Source: Paraglaciecola algarum (GTDB lineage Bacteria; Pseudomonadota; Gammaproteobacteria; Enterobacterales; Alteromonadaceae). From it: a stretch of 64,000 nt of DNA. The translations under genes were made by a program, and so were the position numbers. The stretch is from assembly GCF_021532655.1 (NCBI RefSeq), contig NZ_JAKGAS010000008.1:186001-250000 (forward strand), given 5' to 3'. The notes under the pieces are model-generated. The model saw nothing but the letters and a program-made list of their open reading frames with translations. It was not told the origin of the DNA and ran no database searches. Below, piece by piece: positions 1 through 8,857 of the stretch; the first letter of the stretch is position 1, and each line of letters opens with the position of its first letter.

Positions 1-640
1 TATCCGGCGTTAAACTTTGCGCCCAGTTTAGCGTGAGTACACTTTGCCAAAGATCTCTTTGACCATTTAACACTTCAAAGCGCGTAAACAACACGGCTAA
101 TTTCTCAAACAAATCTAGATCTATTTTGTCGTTACGAGTATAAAAATATAAGGGATGAGGCATGATCACCGGAATATCGTGAGTCGCGGTATAACGCAAA
201 AATTCATAAATATTTTGCCGTTTTTGGTTCAGAACCAGTTCTTGTTCTTGACTAAACCCATAGGTTAATACATGAATAAACAAGTCATATTCAGGAAAAA
301 AACAGGTAAATTCAGCCGCAACTAATACGTCCACTCCCTGTTCTTTTAGCTCCCAACATGAACGGGCGTTATTGTGATTAGTCACAGTATAAACGTCGCT
401 ACCATTCGCTTTTAGTAACTTGACTAACTTTTTGGTTTTTAACCAAGTTTCAGGAAGGCGCAATATTCGCCCCCACAATTCATCTGGAATATCACTGTTA
501 TGATCATGACAGTGAAAGTCTATTTTCAAACAGTTTCTGCGGTCAAAACGTTGGCTTTGTTGCTGAATATATTGGCTAAATTCATTTTGTAGTGAATAGC
601 GAAAATCACTATTGATTGAGCTTTCGAAAGTCAGCGACAT
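1..640 (-). CDS. PHP-domain protein, C-terminus beyond window edge
   Basis: Partial gene; the ATG is at 640-638 and the frame stays open to base 1 (about 213 codons seen). After about 35 residues comes a PHP-type metal-binding start, DFHCHDHNSD, then VTNHNNA and later a MPHPLYFY segment, which match the His-rich clusters of PHP (polymerase and histidinol phosphatase) metal-dependent phosphoesterases. I do not know the substrate, and the missing C-terminus could carry a second domain such as a glycosyltransferase. The start lies 2 bp after the stop of the upstream aminotransferase gene on the same strand, so the two are almost certainly co-transcribed and translationally coupled. Confidence 0.75.
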   Translation of the reverse strand, partial: MSLTFESSINSDFRYSLQNEFSQYIQQQSQRFDRRNCLKIDFHCHDHNSDIPDELWGRILRLPETWLKTKKLVKLLKANGSDVYTVTNHNNARSCWELKEQGVDVLVAAEFTCFFPEYDLFIHVLTYGFSQEQELVLNQKRQNIYEFLRYTATHDIPVIMPHPLYFYTRNDKIDLDLFEKLAVLFTRFEVLNGQRDLWQSVLTLNWAQSLTPD

Positions 641-642
641 AA

Positions 643-2430
643 TTATCCAGCCTTTTGAATGTGGTTAACGTCTGTTGAACTTTTTAGTTCATTTGCGGAA
701 TTAACTTGCTCCAAAGCTTCAGTTTGTTTGCTTTTTGGAGCTAGCTGTTTTAATGGTTGTGGAAGCAGCCTTGCTAAAATAGGAAACTTTGTGCATAACA
801 TATCGCTCATAAATTGCTGTTTTATAGCTTTGTTGCTGAGCTCTGGAGCTTGCCACCACCAACCATCTTGCTGCATGTTTTTGGCTGCTTTTACAAAACA
901 CTCAATCACATCTGAAAATTCTTGTTCAGTAAAACTAAAACTCATAATCAATCGGCCAGTTCCGGTCCAACTCAACTCTAATCCGGCTTGACGTAGATAG
1001 AATTGCAACATCCAGTTGTAACGACTCGGCTGGGTATAAATGACCGATAATATAGAATGCATATTGGTAATTTTAATAGGGACACCCGCTGCACTTAAAC
1101 GCTGATTAAATTGACTTACTCTGTCATTCCAAAGCGGCTCAGATGCTAGGTACATGGCCTGTATTTCAGGAGTTTGAATACGCTGTAAAAATTCATGCAT
1201 GGCAGCTAACACATGGGGATGTGAGTTAAATGTGCCTCGTGCGAAGGATACGTCTACTGGCTTATCATCTTTAAACCGCTTCATTAATGCATGAGTACCA
1301 GTGAGAACCCCAACCGGTAACCCACCACCTAAGGTTTTACCGTAAGTAACTAAATCAGCTTGAATGCCAAAGAATCCTTGAGCACCGCGATAACTCAATC
1401 TAAAACCGGTAAACACTTCGTCAAAGATCAACACGATATTACGTTTACTACACACCTCTCGAATCTTGTGCAACCAAGCTGTATAAGCTTTTTTGTCAAA
1501 GTGGGTAGCGCGGTCGCTAGCAATAAGTGACACATCTGAAGCTGAATCTGAATTCGGATGAAAAGCTTGTAATGGGTTTATCAAAACACAGGCTATATCT
1601 TTTCGCGTATTCAAAATATGTAAGGTGTTATCGCTCATGTCAGACAAGGTATACACATCATGAGTTTTACGACTGTTACCTATGCCGGGTTGCACGCCAT
1701 CCCACCAGCCATGATAGGCACCACATAAGCGCACTAAATGGGTTTTACCTGTATGGTAACGAGCCAAGCGAACCGCCTGCATCACTGCCTCGGTACCAGA
1801 CATATGAAATGATACTTCGTCTAAGCCAGATACTTGTTTTAAGATCTCGACATTTTCGGCTATGACTGGATGATATGACCCCAATGCCGGCCCTAAGTCT
1901 TTGGTTTTTTCGGCACCTGCTGCCATACACTCTTTATAAAAATCGTAACCAAAAACGTTTACACCATAGGAGCCAGACAGGTCATAACGCCAGTTACCAT
2001 CTAAGTCTTTTATCTTGGAGCCTTGGGTTTGCTCAACAATAGAGCCTAATTTCAATTCTTGGCTTAGTTGATTTCTATAAGGGAAAGGAATGCGATAATG
2101 ACTGGTAAATCGTACATCTGAAATACTATCTTCCAAAGCAGCGCTATGAGCCAAGGTTTTGGGGCTGGTTTGCTGAACATGTGTTTTTAACTTCAGTAAA
2201 GCTGATTGTCTTTGTTTGATAATATTTTGGGGTGCGCCGTCAGAGCTAAAGAATTCAGACTCTGAATAGGCAAAAAATGGAATGTGTTTGGCGATCCTAC
2301 GAGACCACTTACTATGCCCCCGCAAAGAAGGATGTTTTGCCCGAGACAACTGCAAACGAATACGAACTTTGTTTACGAGGTAAACAGTCAATAAAATTAA
2401 AACGAGGTAAGAAAAGTAAGTTTGTGGCAT
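643..2430 (-). CDS. Membrane-anchored class-III aminotransferase (glutamate-1-semialdehyde aminomutase-like)
   Basis: About 595 residues, much longer than the usual 430 of HemL. The extra N-terminus holds one hydrophobic helix (YFSYLVLILLTVYLV) and a basic linker, so the enzyme is probably tethered to the inner membrane with the PLP domain in the cytoplasm. The catalytic part shows the fold type I signatures HMSGTEAVMQAVRLAR, LIFDEVFTGFR and TYGKTLGGGLPVG, the last with the PLP-binding lysine. The ATG at 2430 is preferred because it directly precedes the helix; a GTG at 2469 would add 13 residues. Neither has a good ribosome binding site. Because of the anchor and the PHP-gene partner I do not think this is the tetrapyrrole enzyme; a role in modifying an envelope or exopolysaccharide metabolite is a guess. 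Confidence 0.8.
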   Translation of the reverse strand: MPQTYFSYLVLILLTVYLVNKVRIRLQLSRAKHPSLRGHSKWSRRIAKHIPFFAYSESEFFSSDGAPQNIIKQRQSALLKLKTHVQQTSPKTLAHSAALEDSISDVRFTSHYRIPFPYRNQLSQELKLGSIVEQTQGSKIKDLDGNWRYDLSGSYGVNVFGYDFYKECMAAGAEKTKDLGPALGSYHPVIAENVEILKQVSGLDEVSFHMSGTEAVMQAVRLARYHTGKTHLVRLCGAYHGWWDGVQPGIGNSRKTHDVYTLSDMSDNTLHILNTRKDIACVLINPLQAFHPNSDSASDVSLIASDRATHFDKKAYTAWLHKIREVCSKRNIVLIFDEVFTGFRLSYRGAQGFFGIQADLVTYGKTLGGGLPVGVLTGTHALMKRFKDDKPVDVSFARGTFNSHPHVLAAMHEFLQRIQTPEIQAMYLASEPLWNDRVSQFNQRLSAAGVPIKITNMHSILSVIYTQPSRYNWMLQFYLRQAGLELSWTGTGRLIMSFSFTEQEFSDVIECFVKAAKNMQQDGWWWQAPELSNKAIKQQFMSDMLCTKFPILARLLPQPLKQLAPKSKQTEALEQVNSANELKSSTDVNHIQKAG

Positions 2431-2777
2431 TTCGACAGCTAAGACATATTGTTTGTCACAAACTATCACGGGATTTTGAACGATTTATTTCAGTTTTTAG
2501 ACCTTTTTATGACAAGGTTCAAAGAGATAAAAATTTACCTTAAAAAGAAAGCGGCAGTATGAGAGAGTATTCCTACTGCCACCTAACAAGTTAAATGGGA
2601 ACGGTTAACTTACCCTTATAATTTAAACACTAAGTTTATTGTTCGGCTAGTTCCTTTACCTATCTTTACTTTTCTTTACCTTTACTTACAAACATAGTTA
2701 TTTTTATTCAGCCACACATGCAGTACAATTAAATTTAAATATATATATTCATATACAAACTACCAACGAGAAAAATA
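2431..2777. other. Divergent promoter region upstream of GH16
   Basis: Non-coding AT-rich stretch between divergent genes. It holds a small inverted repeat (GGCAGTA at 2553-2559, TACTGCC at 2574-2580) without a T-run. It also holds the element TTCATATACAAAC (2748-2760), which resembles elements upstream of GH86, the sulfatase operon, the HTCS gene and the cytochrome operon. No gene was seen. Confidence 0.5.
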
Positions 2778-4043
2778 ATGAAGTTAACCAAATTTTTACT
2801 TACCTTGTCTTTATTCTCTTCATCTTTGGTTTATGCAAAACCTCCTGAGCCAGAATTAGGTAAACGTTGGGTGATTAATAATGCTTACTCTGACGAATTT
2901 AATGGCAAGACTCTAGACAAACGCAAATGGCTTGACCACCATCGTACTTGGAAAGGTCGCCCACCGGCTATGTTCGACCCGTCAACGGTTTCAGTTAAAA
3001 ATGGCAATATGCAAATTGCCAATAAAATGATGGAGAAACCTAATAAAAAATACACTATTTCTGGCGGAGCAGTGCAATCTATAGGGCAAACCGCCTATCA
3101 CGGTTTTTATGAATCCCGCTTCAAGGCATCACGACTCAATATGTCCACCACTTTTTGGCTGTCTAATCGCAATGTGCCCTTTGAAGGTAAAAATCACTTA
3201 GGCCAAGACTGTGAAAGAGACGGCTGGTCAATGGAGCTGGATATAGTAGAAGCAGTAGGTGGTGTAATAGATAAAGCTTTTGGTGCCAACTTTCGCCAAG
3301 GCATGCAATACAACACACACGTTTGGTACAGCGGCTGCGAAAAAGGTTCTCGCTCGCGTTTTTCCAAAGGCGCTAACGTAGCTGAAGGTGACGGTACACA
3401 AGCTTTCAATAATAAACTGCCAGACGGCGAAGAGGTATGGCAAAACTATAATACCTATGCAGCTTGGTGGAAAAATGAAAACCAAGTCGATTTCTATTTA
3501 AATGACGGTTTTGCCGGTCGTATCCAAGTGGACACCACATTACTAGAAAAACCTTATAGTCGACCTATGAGCATGCAACTTTTAACTGAAACATACGATT
3601 GGGGACGCCCCTTGCCGACCCCAGAACAATTAGCCGATGATGCAATTAACACTTCATATTACGACTGGGTGCGATCTTATTATTACGTGGACGTAGACAA
3701 AGATGCCAAACAACAACTTGAAAGAGTGGGCAAGGCTGACGATATTTTTGTTGAATCGGCCACTATTAAAAACACTAGACTAGTACTTAACAGCCTAGAG
3801 TTTAGTTATTTGTACGAATCAGACGAAAACGTGAATGCACTAATCGAACTGAGCAAAAACAACCAATCTATCTTTAGTAAAAAAGTTAAGTTAAAAGCTG
3901 GGTATGGTCATGTAGCCGATCAAATCAAACTATCTAAAGCCATGGATTTTGACAAGACACAATTAACCGTGCATTTATTGCATACTGAAACTGAAAAACT
4001 AGCTTCGTCTGAACCGGTGAAGATTAAAGTTAACGTTAAATAA
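2778..4043 (+). CDS. Secreted GH16 galactanase (beta-agarase/porphyranase type)
   Basis: 421 residues with a Sec signal peptide (MKLTKFLLTL to VYA-K, cleavage after residue 20). The catalytic GH16 motif ExDxxE is present as MELDIVE, giving E153 as nucleophile, D155 and E158 as acid/base. The context GFYESRFKASRLNMSTTFWL and YDWVRSYYYVDV is typical of the agarase/porphyranase/kappa-carrageenase branch rather than laminarinases. The jelly roll ends near residue 310. A further 110-residue beta-rich domain of unknown type follows, possibly a small carbohydrate-binding or spacer domain. It is expected to hydrolyse internal beta-1,4 bonds of a red-algal galactan outside the cell. Nearby sulfatases, GH86 and gal genes support that substrate class. 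Exact specificity cannot be read from the motif. Confidence 0.88.
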   Translation: MKLTKFLLTLSLFSSSLVYAKPPEPELGKRWVINNAYSDEFNGKTLDKRKWLDHHRTWKGRPPAMFDPSTVSVKNGNMQIANKMMEKPNKKYTISGGAVQSIGQTAYHGFYESRFKASRLNMSTTFWLSNRNVPFEGKNHLGQDCERDGWSMELDIVEAVGGVIDKAFGANFRQGMQYNTHVWYSGCEKGSRSRFSKGANVAEGDGTQAFNNKLPDGEEVWQNYNTYAAWWKNENQVDFYLNDGFAGRIQVDTTLLEKPYSRPMSMQLLTETYDWGRPLPTPEQLADDAINTSYYDWVRSYYYVDVDKDAKQQLERVGKADDIFVESATIKNTRLVLNSLEFSYLYESDENVNALIELSKNNQSIFSKKVKLKAGYGHVADQIKLSKAMDFDKTQLTVHLLHTETEKLASSEPVKIKVNVK

Positions 4044-4084
4044 AAATGATTAGTTGATATAAAACTAATGCTTTCAATTAGAGC

Positions 4085-4138
4085 TAAGCATTTCGACTTG
4101 TAGGCCCTTTACTCAAAAAGGTCAGGGCCTAATGCTTA
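4085..4138. repeat. Nested inverted repeat downstream of GH16
   Basis: Outer arms TAAGCATT (4085-4092) and AATGCTTA (4131-4138) enclose inner arms TAGGCCCT (4101-4108) and AGGGCCTA (4124-4131). Both arm pairs are perfect 8-mers. It lies between the convergent GH16 and SRPBCC genes and may end transcription from both sides, although there is no T-run. Confidence 0.45.
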
Positions 4139-4149
4139 CCAAGCTTTTG

Positions 4150-4563
4150 TTAAGGAGTTAGGCCTTCTACATATGTTTTAAAGTTTTCTAATATACATAA
4201 CCAGCCTTGCCTTTGCTGCTGCGCCGAGTTTTCATCTTCAGCTTCAAATGACTCTATTACTTTCACCCCAGCTGGGGTCGCTATAAATTCAATATCTACA
4301 AGCCTGTTATCATCAAGTTCATATTGAATATATCCTTTATCTATTACCTTGGTGAATGTTCCCTCAAAGTCAAAAGCCATAGAAGCATCTTTGGCTTCCA
4401 TTCGATAGTTGAAACGACCTCCTTGGACAAGGTCAACCTCTGCTCTTGGGCAACACCAATCGTCCGAAGCGAAGTTCCATTTTGTTATACATTCAGGGGT
4501 AATCCAAGCATTCCAAACAATATCTAATTGCTTATTTACCAAGGTCTCAATAGTTATTTTCAT
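4150..4563 (-). CDS. SRPBCC/AHSA1-family protein
   Basis: 137-residue cytoplasmic protein with the START-like fold of the AHSA1 (Hsp90 ATPase activator homologue) family. The N-terminal ITIETLVNKQLDIVWNAWI, the W-containing middle (GGRFNYRMEA) and the C-terminal GWLCILENFKTYVE helix are the family's usual landmarks. Length is normal for the single-domain bacterial members, which bind small hydrophobic ligands but mostly have no assigned reaction. It stands alone and convergent to GH16, with no clear functional link to it. Confidence 0.8.
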   Translation of the reverse strand: MKITIETLVNKQLDIVWNAWITPECITKWNFASDDWCCPRAEVDLVQGGRFNYRMEAKDASMAFDFEGTFTKVIDKGYIQYELDDNRLVDIEFIATPAGVKVIESFEAEDENSAQQQRQGWLCILENFKTYVEGLTP

Positions 4564-4836
4564 ATGAGTTTTTAGTTTCTTTTATTAGAGAGTTAGAACT
4601 ACTATATCAAGAGATAAGCTAAAAGGTTTTTAGCAGCATAAACAAGCCAGAGGGTTACAATTTAACTTGGCATTTTTATAAAAATGTAATTATCTCTGCG
4701 TTTTTTTCTTATACAAACTATTGTATGTTTACAACACACTGCCAAGCTTAAAACAAATAGATTAGGCTGAAGTTGGTATTTTCCAAACTTTTAAATTCAT
4801 AAACTCAAATTCACACGCTCAGAAAAGGTGAAAGTA

Positions 4837-5214
4837 ATGGATAGAAAATACGTTTTAACTGCTTTAGGTTACGCCTTGGTTGGACTAGTTTTAGGCATTT
4901 ACATGGCTGCCTCAAAAAATCATGGCCAACTTGTTGCACACGCCCACATTATGCTTGTTGGTTTTGTGGTGTCGTTTATTTATTCTGTAATCTATAAAGC
5001 CTGGCTCACAGATCAAACAAGTAAGTTATGTGTGGCGCAATATATTTGTCATCAAGTGGGCGCACTGGTTTTGGTATCTGCTTTATTTTGTATGTATGGC
5101 AATTATGCAGATGCAGCTGTTTTAGGGCCCATTTTAGGCATTTCTTCGATATTAGTTTTAATAGGTATGATTTTAATGAAAATAATATTTATTAAACAAA
5201 CTAAAAATTCATAA
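4837..5214 (+). CDS. Small four-helix inner-membrane protein with AHAHIMLVGF motif
   Basis: About 125 residues with four predicted transmembrane helices: TALGYALVGLVLGIYMA, LVGFVVSFIYSVIY, VGALVLVSALFCMY and ILGISSILVLIGMIL. The second helix begins with HAHIMLVGF, like the histidine segment of haem-copper oxidase subunit I proteins. Small stand-alone relatives occur widely in gammaproteobacteria, but I know no assigned function. The ATG at 4837 is chosen because AAGGTG lies seven bases before it; the upstream GTG at 4828 overlaps that ribosome binding site. A rho-independent terminator follows. Confidence 0.7.
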   Translation: MDRKYVLTALGYALVGLVLGIYMAASKNHGQLVAHAHIMLVGFVVSFIYSVIYKAWLTDQTSKLCVAQYICHQVGALVLVSALFCMYGNYADAAVLGPILGISSILVLIGMILMKIIFIKQTKNS

Positions 5215-5232
5215 AGAGTTAAAACCAGCTAG

Positions 5233-5257
5233 AAGCCCACTTCATTCGTGGGCTTTT
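5233..5257 (+). terminator. Rho-independent terminator
   Basis: AAGCCCAC / GTGGGCTT perfect 8-bp stem with a 7-nt loop and short T-run. It ends the small membrane protein gene and lies just beyond the 3' end of the convergent sulfatase operon. Confidence 0.8.
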
Positions 5258-5283
5258 GGAGATTAATTAGACTTAAGCTTAAC

Positions 5284-6801
5284 TTAAAGAATCGGCGCAG
5301 TGCGCATTCCTGAATCACGGATTTGCCAATACTTTTTAAACATAACTTGCGCACGGGCTTTATGTTTTGGTTCATTGATTAAATTACGTTTTTCAGATGG
5401 GTCGTCTTTTAGGTTATACAAAGCCACTAGCTCTTTTTTAGTCACTTTGTTGTTGGACTGAATGATTATTTTCCAGTCACCTTCCCGTAACATCAACTGA
5501 TTTTGACTACCAGCTTGTTGCATTAATAACTCACGGCCTTGGTATGGTTTACCGGTCAAAGTCGGCAATAGATTCCATGAGTCTTTGGCTTGATTTTCGT
5601 TTAGTTTTACGTCTAACACTGCCGCCACAGTGGCCACTATGTCAGTGCCATTCACCATAGTGTCATTTATGCTGCCAGCCTTGATTCTACCCGGCCAAAC
5701 AGCAATAAAGGGCACTCTATGCCCTCCTTCAAGAGGCGAGTTTTTTCGGCCATTATAAATAGCTGATGAATTATGCCCTGCTTGTATTTCTGTTTTTTCA
5801 GGCAATCCACCGTTGTCAGAGGTAAAGATAATCAAAGTGTTCTCGTATTCACCTGACTCTTTAAGCGCTTTAACAATACGTGACACCTCAATCTCTAACA
5901 CTTTGGTCATATCTAAGTGCTGTGTGGGTGTTGAGCCTAAGATTTTTTCACCATCAATTTCTGTCGGTGGGGTGTGAGGGATATGAGTGGCTGGACTCCA
6001 ATAATTCAATAAAAAGGGCTTATCGCCTTTGGCACTGCGCTTGATAAAGTCAGCCGCCTTGTTGGCTAACATCATATTTAATTTAGTGCTGTCCCAATGG
6101 CTATCCCCCATACCTGGGCCTTTATCACTGACAAAACTTTTATCTATAGCTGAATGTTCGTCTACGTATATTAATTTTGAATCTTTGTTAAATTTATACC
6201 ACTGGCCATTTTCATGTAGTGAATATGTTGGCCCTTGCACACCCGTTGGTGCCGTGAAGTCGTAGTCGAAACCAAGCTCTGCGGGATTACCCGCCACCCA
6301 CTTAGTTAAATCCACATTTTTTGATTTTGGCCCACCTTTTGCCCCTTTATAAATTTCACCATTTTTACCTAAAAAGGTGCCGCCTAAATGCCATTTCCCC
6401 ACAAAACCTGTGGTGTAACCCGCCTGTTGACCAATACGGCCTATTGTCGCATCTTCTTTAGTCACAGCCGTTTTAGCAAAAGTACTCCATACTCCCCATT
6501 TGGCGTAAGCGCGATAGGTAGAGTTACCACTCATGACAGAGTAACGAGTAGGTGCGCATAAAGCAGTGGGTGAATGAGCATCGGTAAACGACATTCCTTG
6601 CGCTGCGAGTGCGTCAATAGCGGGTGTTTCAAGTACCACTGGCTTATCAGTATATTGGCGATGAAAAGCACTCACATCGCCTAAACCCACATCATCGGCC
6701 ATGATAAAAACAATATTAGGTTGAGCTGCCGCCATAGACACAGCGGGTAATACGCAGCTTAAGGCAATCAGAGAGTAGTTTAGTTTTTTTAGCAAGTTCA
6801 T
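5284..6801 (-). CDS. Exported type-I (formylglycine) sulfatase
   Basis: 505 residues with a signal peptide ending near SMAAA (residue 26). It has the S1 sulfatase fold: the metal site VFIMADDVGLGD with D36-D37, the maturation motif C82-A-P-T-R whose cysteine becomes formylglycine, GKWHLGG, and the later FTSDNGGLPE segment with the second metal-binding Asp-Asn. Length and order match arylsulfatase A-like exosulfatases of marine polysaccharide degraders. It lies 18 bp downstream of a second sulfatase gene and would act in the periplasm on sulfated galactan oligosaccharides, together with GH16. The exact subfamily and sulfate position are unknown. Confidence 0.9.
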   Translation of the reverse strand: MNLLKKLNYSLIALSCVLPAVSMAAAQPNIVFIMADDVGLGDVSAFHRQYTDKPVVLETPAIDALAAQGMSFTDAHSPTALCAPTRYSVMSGNSTYRAYAKWGVWSTFAKTAVTKEDATIGRIGQQAGYTTGFVGKWHLGGTFLGKNGEIYKGAKGGPKSKNVDLTKWVAGNPAELGFDYDFTAPTGVQGPTYSLHENGQWYKFNKDSKLIYVDEHSAIDKSFVSDKGPGMGDSHWDSTKLNMMLANKAADFIKRSAKGDKPFLLNYWSPATHIPHTPPTEIDGEKILGSTPTQHLDMTKVLEIEVSRIVKALKESGEYENTLIIFTSDNGGLPEKTEIQAGHNSSAIYNGRKNSPLEGGHRVPFIAVWPGRIKAGSINDTMVNGTDIVATVAAVLDVKLNENQAKDSWNLLPTLTGKPYQGRELLMQQAGSQNQLMLREGDWKIIIQSNNKVTKKELVALYNLKDDPSEKRNLINEPKHKARAQVMFKKYWQIRDSGMRTAPIL

Positions 6802-6819
6802 TTTATTGGTCTCTGTTAA

Positions 6820-8607
6820 TTAAAATACTGTAAAGGTACGGGTATCGCTTATACCCGTAGTTAAAAACTCAGCTGATTTTTTATCAGCTAAAGGTCTAGC
6901 GTCTGCCCAAGCGTAAACTTTGATTTGCGCAGTCCCCTTTTTATGTGCGCTGAGTTCACCAAATTTATTGATAGACAGTACGCTTGGATCACTTGAATGC
7001 CATATCAGGCCATTTCGAGTGGTATTAGCGGGCGTGAGCTTGGCATGCAACTGGCTCATTTGGCCGACTTTCAACTTATTAGGTGCAGACATTATTGTAA
7101 TGTCTTGTATCTCGACAATTTGGTTTTGTTTTAGCACTTCACCTAACATATCGTAGGCTGCCTTTTGCTCGGCATTTAAAGACTCAATAGGTAAACCACT
7201 GTAACGTAAAACTTTAAATTTAAACTCTTTATAGCTATCGCCAGCGCTCTCTAACAAGTCGGTACGTAAATCAAAAAAGCGCCCTTTAGGGAAGTGTTTA
7301 CTCGGTGCATAACGCTTAAAGTTTTGATTAAAGGCGTACTTAACTAACACCTCATTGTCTGTATATTTGTTATTGGCATTACCCCAGTGATAAATGGTTT
7401 CTCGTGCCACACCTGCGCCGCCTATAGCTTGCTGCCAAAAACTAATGCCGTCGATATCTTGTTGATTAGGGATAGTTACATTAGCCGCTTCAGCTATGGT
7501 GGGATATATGTCGACTATGTCTACCAAACCTTGATAGTGGTTTTGTTTTTTACCTAACCCAGCAGGAATGGTTTTAGGCTGATTAAGAATTAACGGCACA
7601 TGTAAACCGTTATCGGCATGGCCACCTTTACGCCCCGGATAACGAGAGCCATCAGCAAACACATGTTCAAAGGTTTCTTTGGTGCCATTGTCACCCACGA
7701 CTACAATTAAGGTATTTTCTCGTAAACCTGTTTCATCTAACTTTTTCACCACATTGCCAATCATTTTATCCATGTAGGCAATCATGTCAGGTAAAAATTT
7801 ATGGTCGTCGCCACTGACTTCCATAGGGACTTTAGTTTTTTTATTTTCTTGGAAGTTATCAAACACTGAGCGGGGTAAAGTATCTGGCGTGGGCTGATGT
7901 TTGTCATGAATTAACATCATGGGATAATACAAAAAGAACGGCTTATTTTTGTTTTTTTCAATAAAGTTTAAGGCATCACGATTCACTATATCTGGCCCAT
8001 ACCAACGGCGACCGGTAATAGGGTCTACGTCTTTTCTATCGTTGTAATTGGTGATTTTTCCATTCACCACTAAATCGGGATTAATAAAACGATTTTTAGC
8101 CCCTACTACGTCAAACGCAGTAAATTCGTCCCAACCAAATTCAAATATGTAGTCTTTGCCATGAATATGTTGGGTGCCGCGGCTTTGTTTCCATTTGCCG
8201 AACAAGCCTGTTTTGTAACCGGCTTTTTGAAAAGTATCGCCAAAGGTAATATCAGAGTGATGCAGTGACTTAGGTTGCAAATAATTACGTCTATTTTCTT
8301 TGCCACTCATAATGGCAACACGCGTGTTTTCACACAATTGATAGGCAAAGGCATTTTCCACCAGCACACCTTCATGAGCTAGTTGATCAATATTAGGAGT
8401 AGAGAATTTAACGTCTTTAAACCGTTTTCGATAAGAGTTAATCCTATCTGCCCCGTATGCCGTTACGCCATAATGACTAATATCATCAATCAGTATCAAT
8501 ACAACATTAGTGTATTCTTTATTTGACTCAGCACGACTAACAAAAGCAGTCATCACACCGCAGAAAACAAGCAAAAATATACAACAGATTCGTTTTAGAA
8601 AATTCAT
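6820..8607 (-). CDS. Exported sulfatase with unusual CENTR motif and C-terminal Big_2 domain
   Basis: 595 residues. The signal peptide ends near VSRA (residue 26). The metal site is LILIDDISHYG (D41-D42) and a second metal segment is VVVGDNGTKE. The formylglycine position reads C92-E-N-T-R-V-A-I-M-S-G: the cysteine and arginine are in place, but the third position is Asn where Pro, Ala or Ser is usual. From about residue 500 a bacterial Ig-like (Big_2) domain follows (WHSSDPSVLSINKFGELSAH), probably a spacer or carbohydrate contact. It is the first gene of an operon with the next sulfatase (18-bp gap). It likely removes sulfate from algal galactan; whether it is matured to formylglycine is open. 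Confidence 0.85.
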   Translation of the reverse strand: MNFLKRICCIFLLVFCGVMTAFVSRAESNKEYTNVVLILIDDISHYGVTAYGADRINSYRKRFKDVKFSTPNIDQLAHEGVLVENAFAYQLCENTRVAIMSGKENRRNYLQPKSLHHSDITFGDTFQKAGYKTGLFGKWKQSRGTQHIHGKDYIFEFGWDEFTAFDVVGAKNRFINPDLVVNGKITNYNDRKDVDPITGRRWYGPDIVNRDALNFIEKNKNKPFFLYYPMMLIHDKHQPTPDTLPRSVFDNFQENKKTKVPMEVSGDDHKFLPDMIAYMDKMIGNVVKKLDETGLRENTLIVVVGDNGTKETFEHVFADGSRYPGRKGGHADNGLHVPLILNQPKTIPAGLGKKQNHYQGLVDIVDIYPTIAEAANVTIPNQQDIDGISFWQQAIGGAGVARETIYHWGNANNKYTDNEVLVKYAFNQNFKRYAPSKHFPKGRFFDLRTDLLESAGDSYKEFKFKVLRYSGLPIESLNAEQKAAYDMLGEVLKQNQIVEIQDITIMSAPNKLKVGQMSQLHAKLTPANTTRNGLIWHSSDPSVLSINKFGELSAHKKGTAQIKVYAWADARPLADKKSAEFLTTGISDTRTFTVF

Positions 8608-8713
8608 CTATCAACCTAACCATGATTATGACCTTGCCATTCAAGAAGCGTAAACGGACTTAGTAACGTAAACACAAGCAAGATAATTTTAAACTAGGGC
8701 AATGATACATTTG

Positions 8714-8725
8714 TTATATATAAAC
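8714..8725 (+). promoter_or_regulatory. TTATATATAAAC element between sulfatase operon and lhgO
   Basis: Near-palindromic AT element in the 250-bp divergent intergenic region. Similar sequences lie upstream of the HTCS gene (44250-44260), the cytochrome operon (48543-48555), GH86 (30848-30858) and GH16 (2748-2760). Candidate operator or simply a -10-like AT stretch. Confidence 0.25.
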
Positions 8726-8857
8726 ACATAGATTCATATGCGTAAATATAATGTAAAGGTAGTTTGTAATGACGGCAGACGAACTTAGCTAAACAGGCTA
8801 AGATGTTTAACTCGAATCTGGGATACGAAATACCAATATAAGTAAATCCAATAAAAC

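Noticed and set aside
659..991. Plus-strand open frames opposite the aminotransferase gene
   Set aside because: They mirror a conserved enzyme on the other strand, have no recognisable protein features and no ribosome binding site. The same applies to the antisense frames inside gltB, the sulfatases and the large receptor gene.
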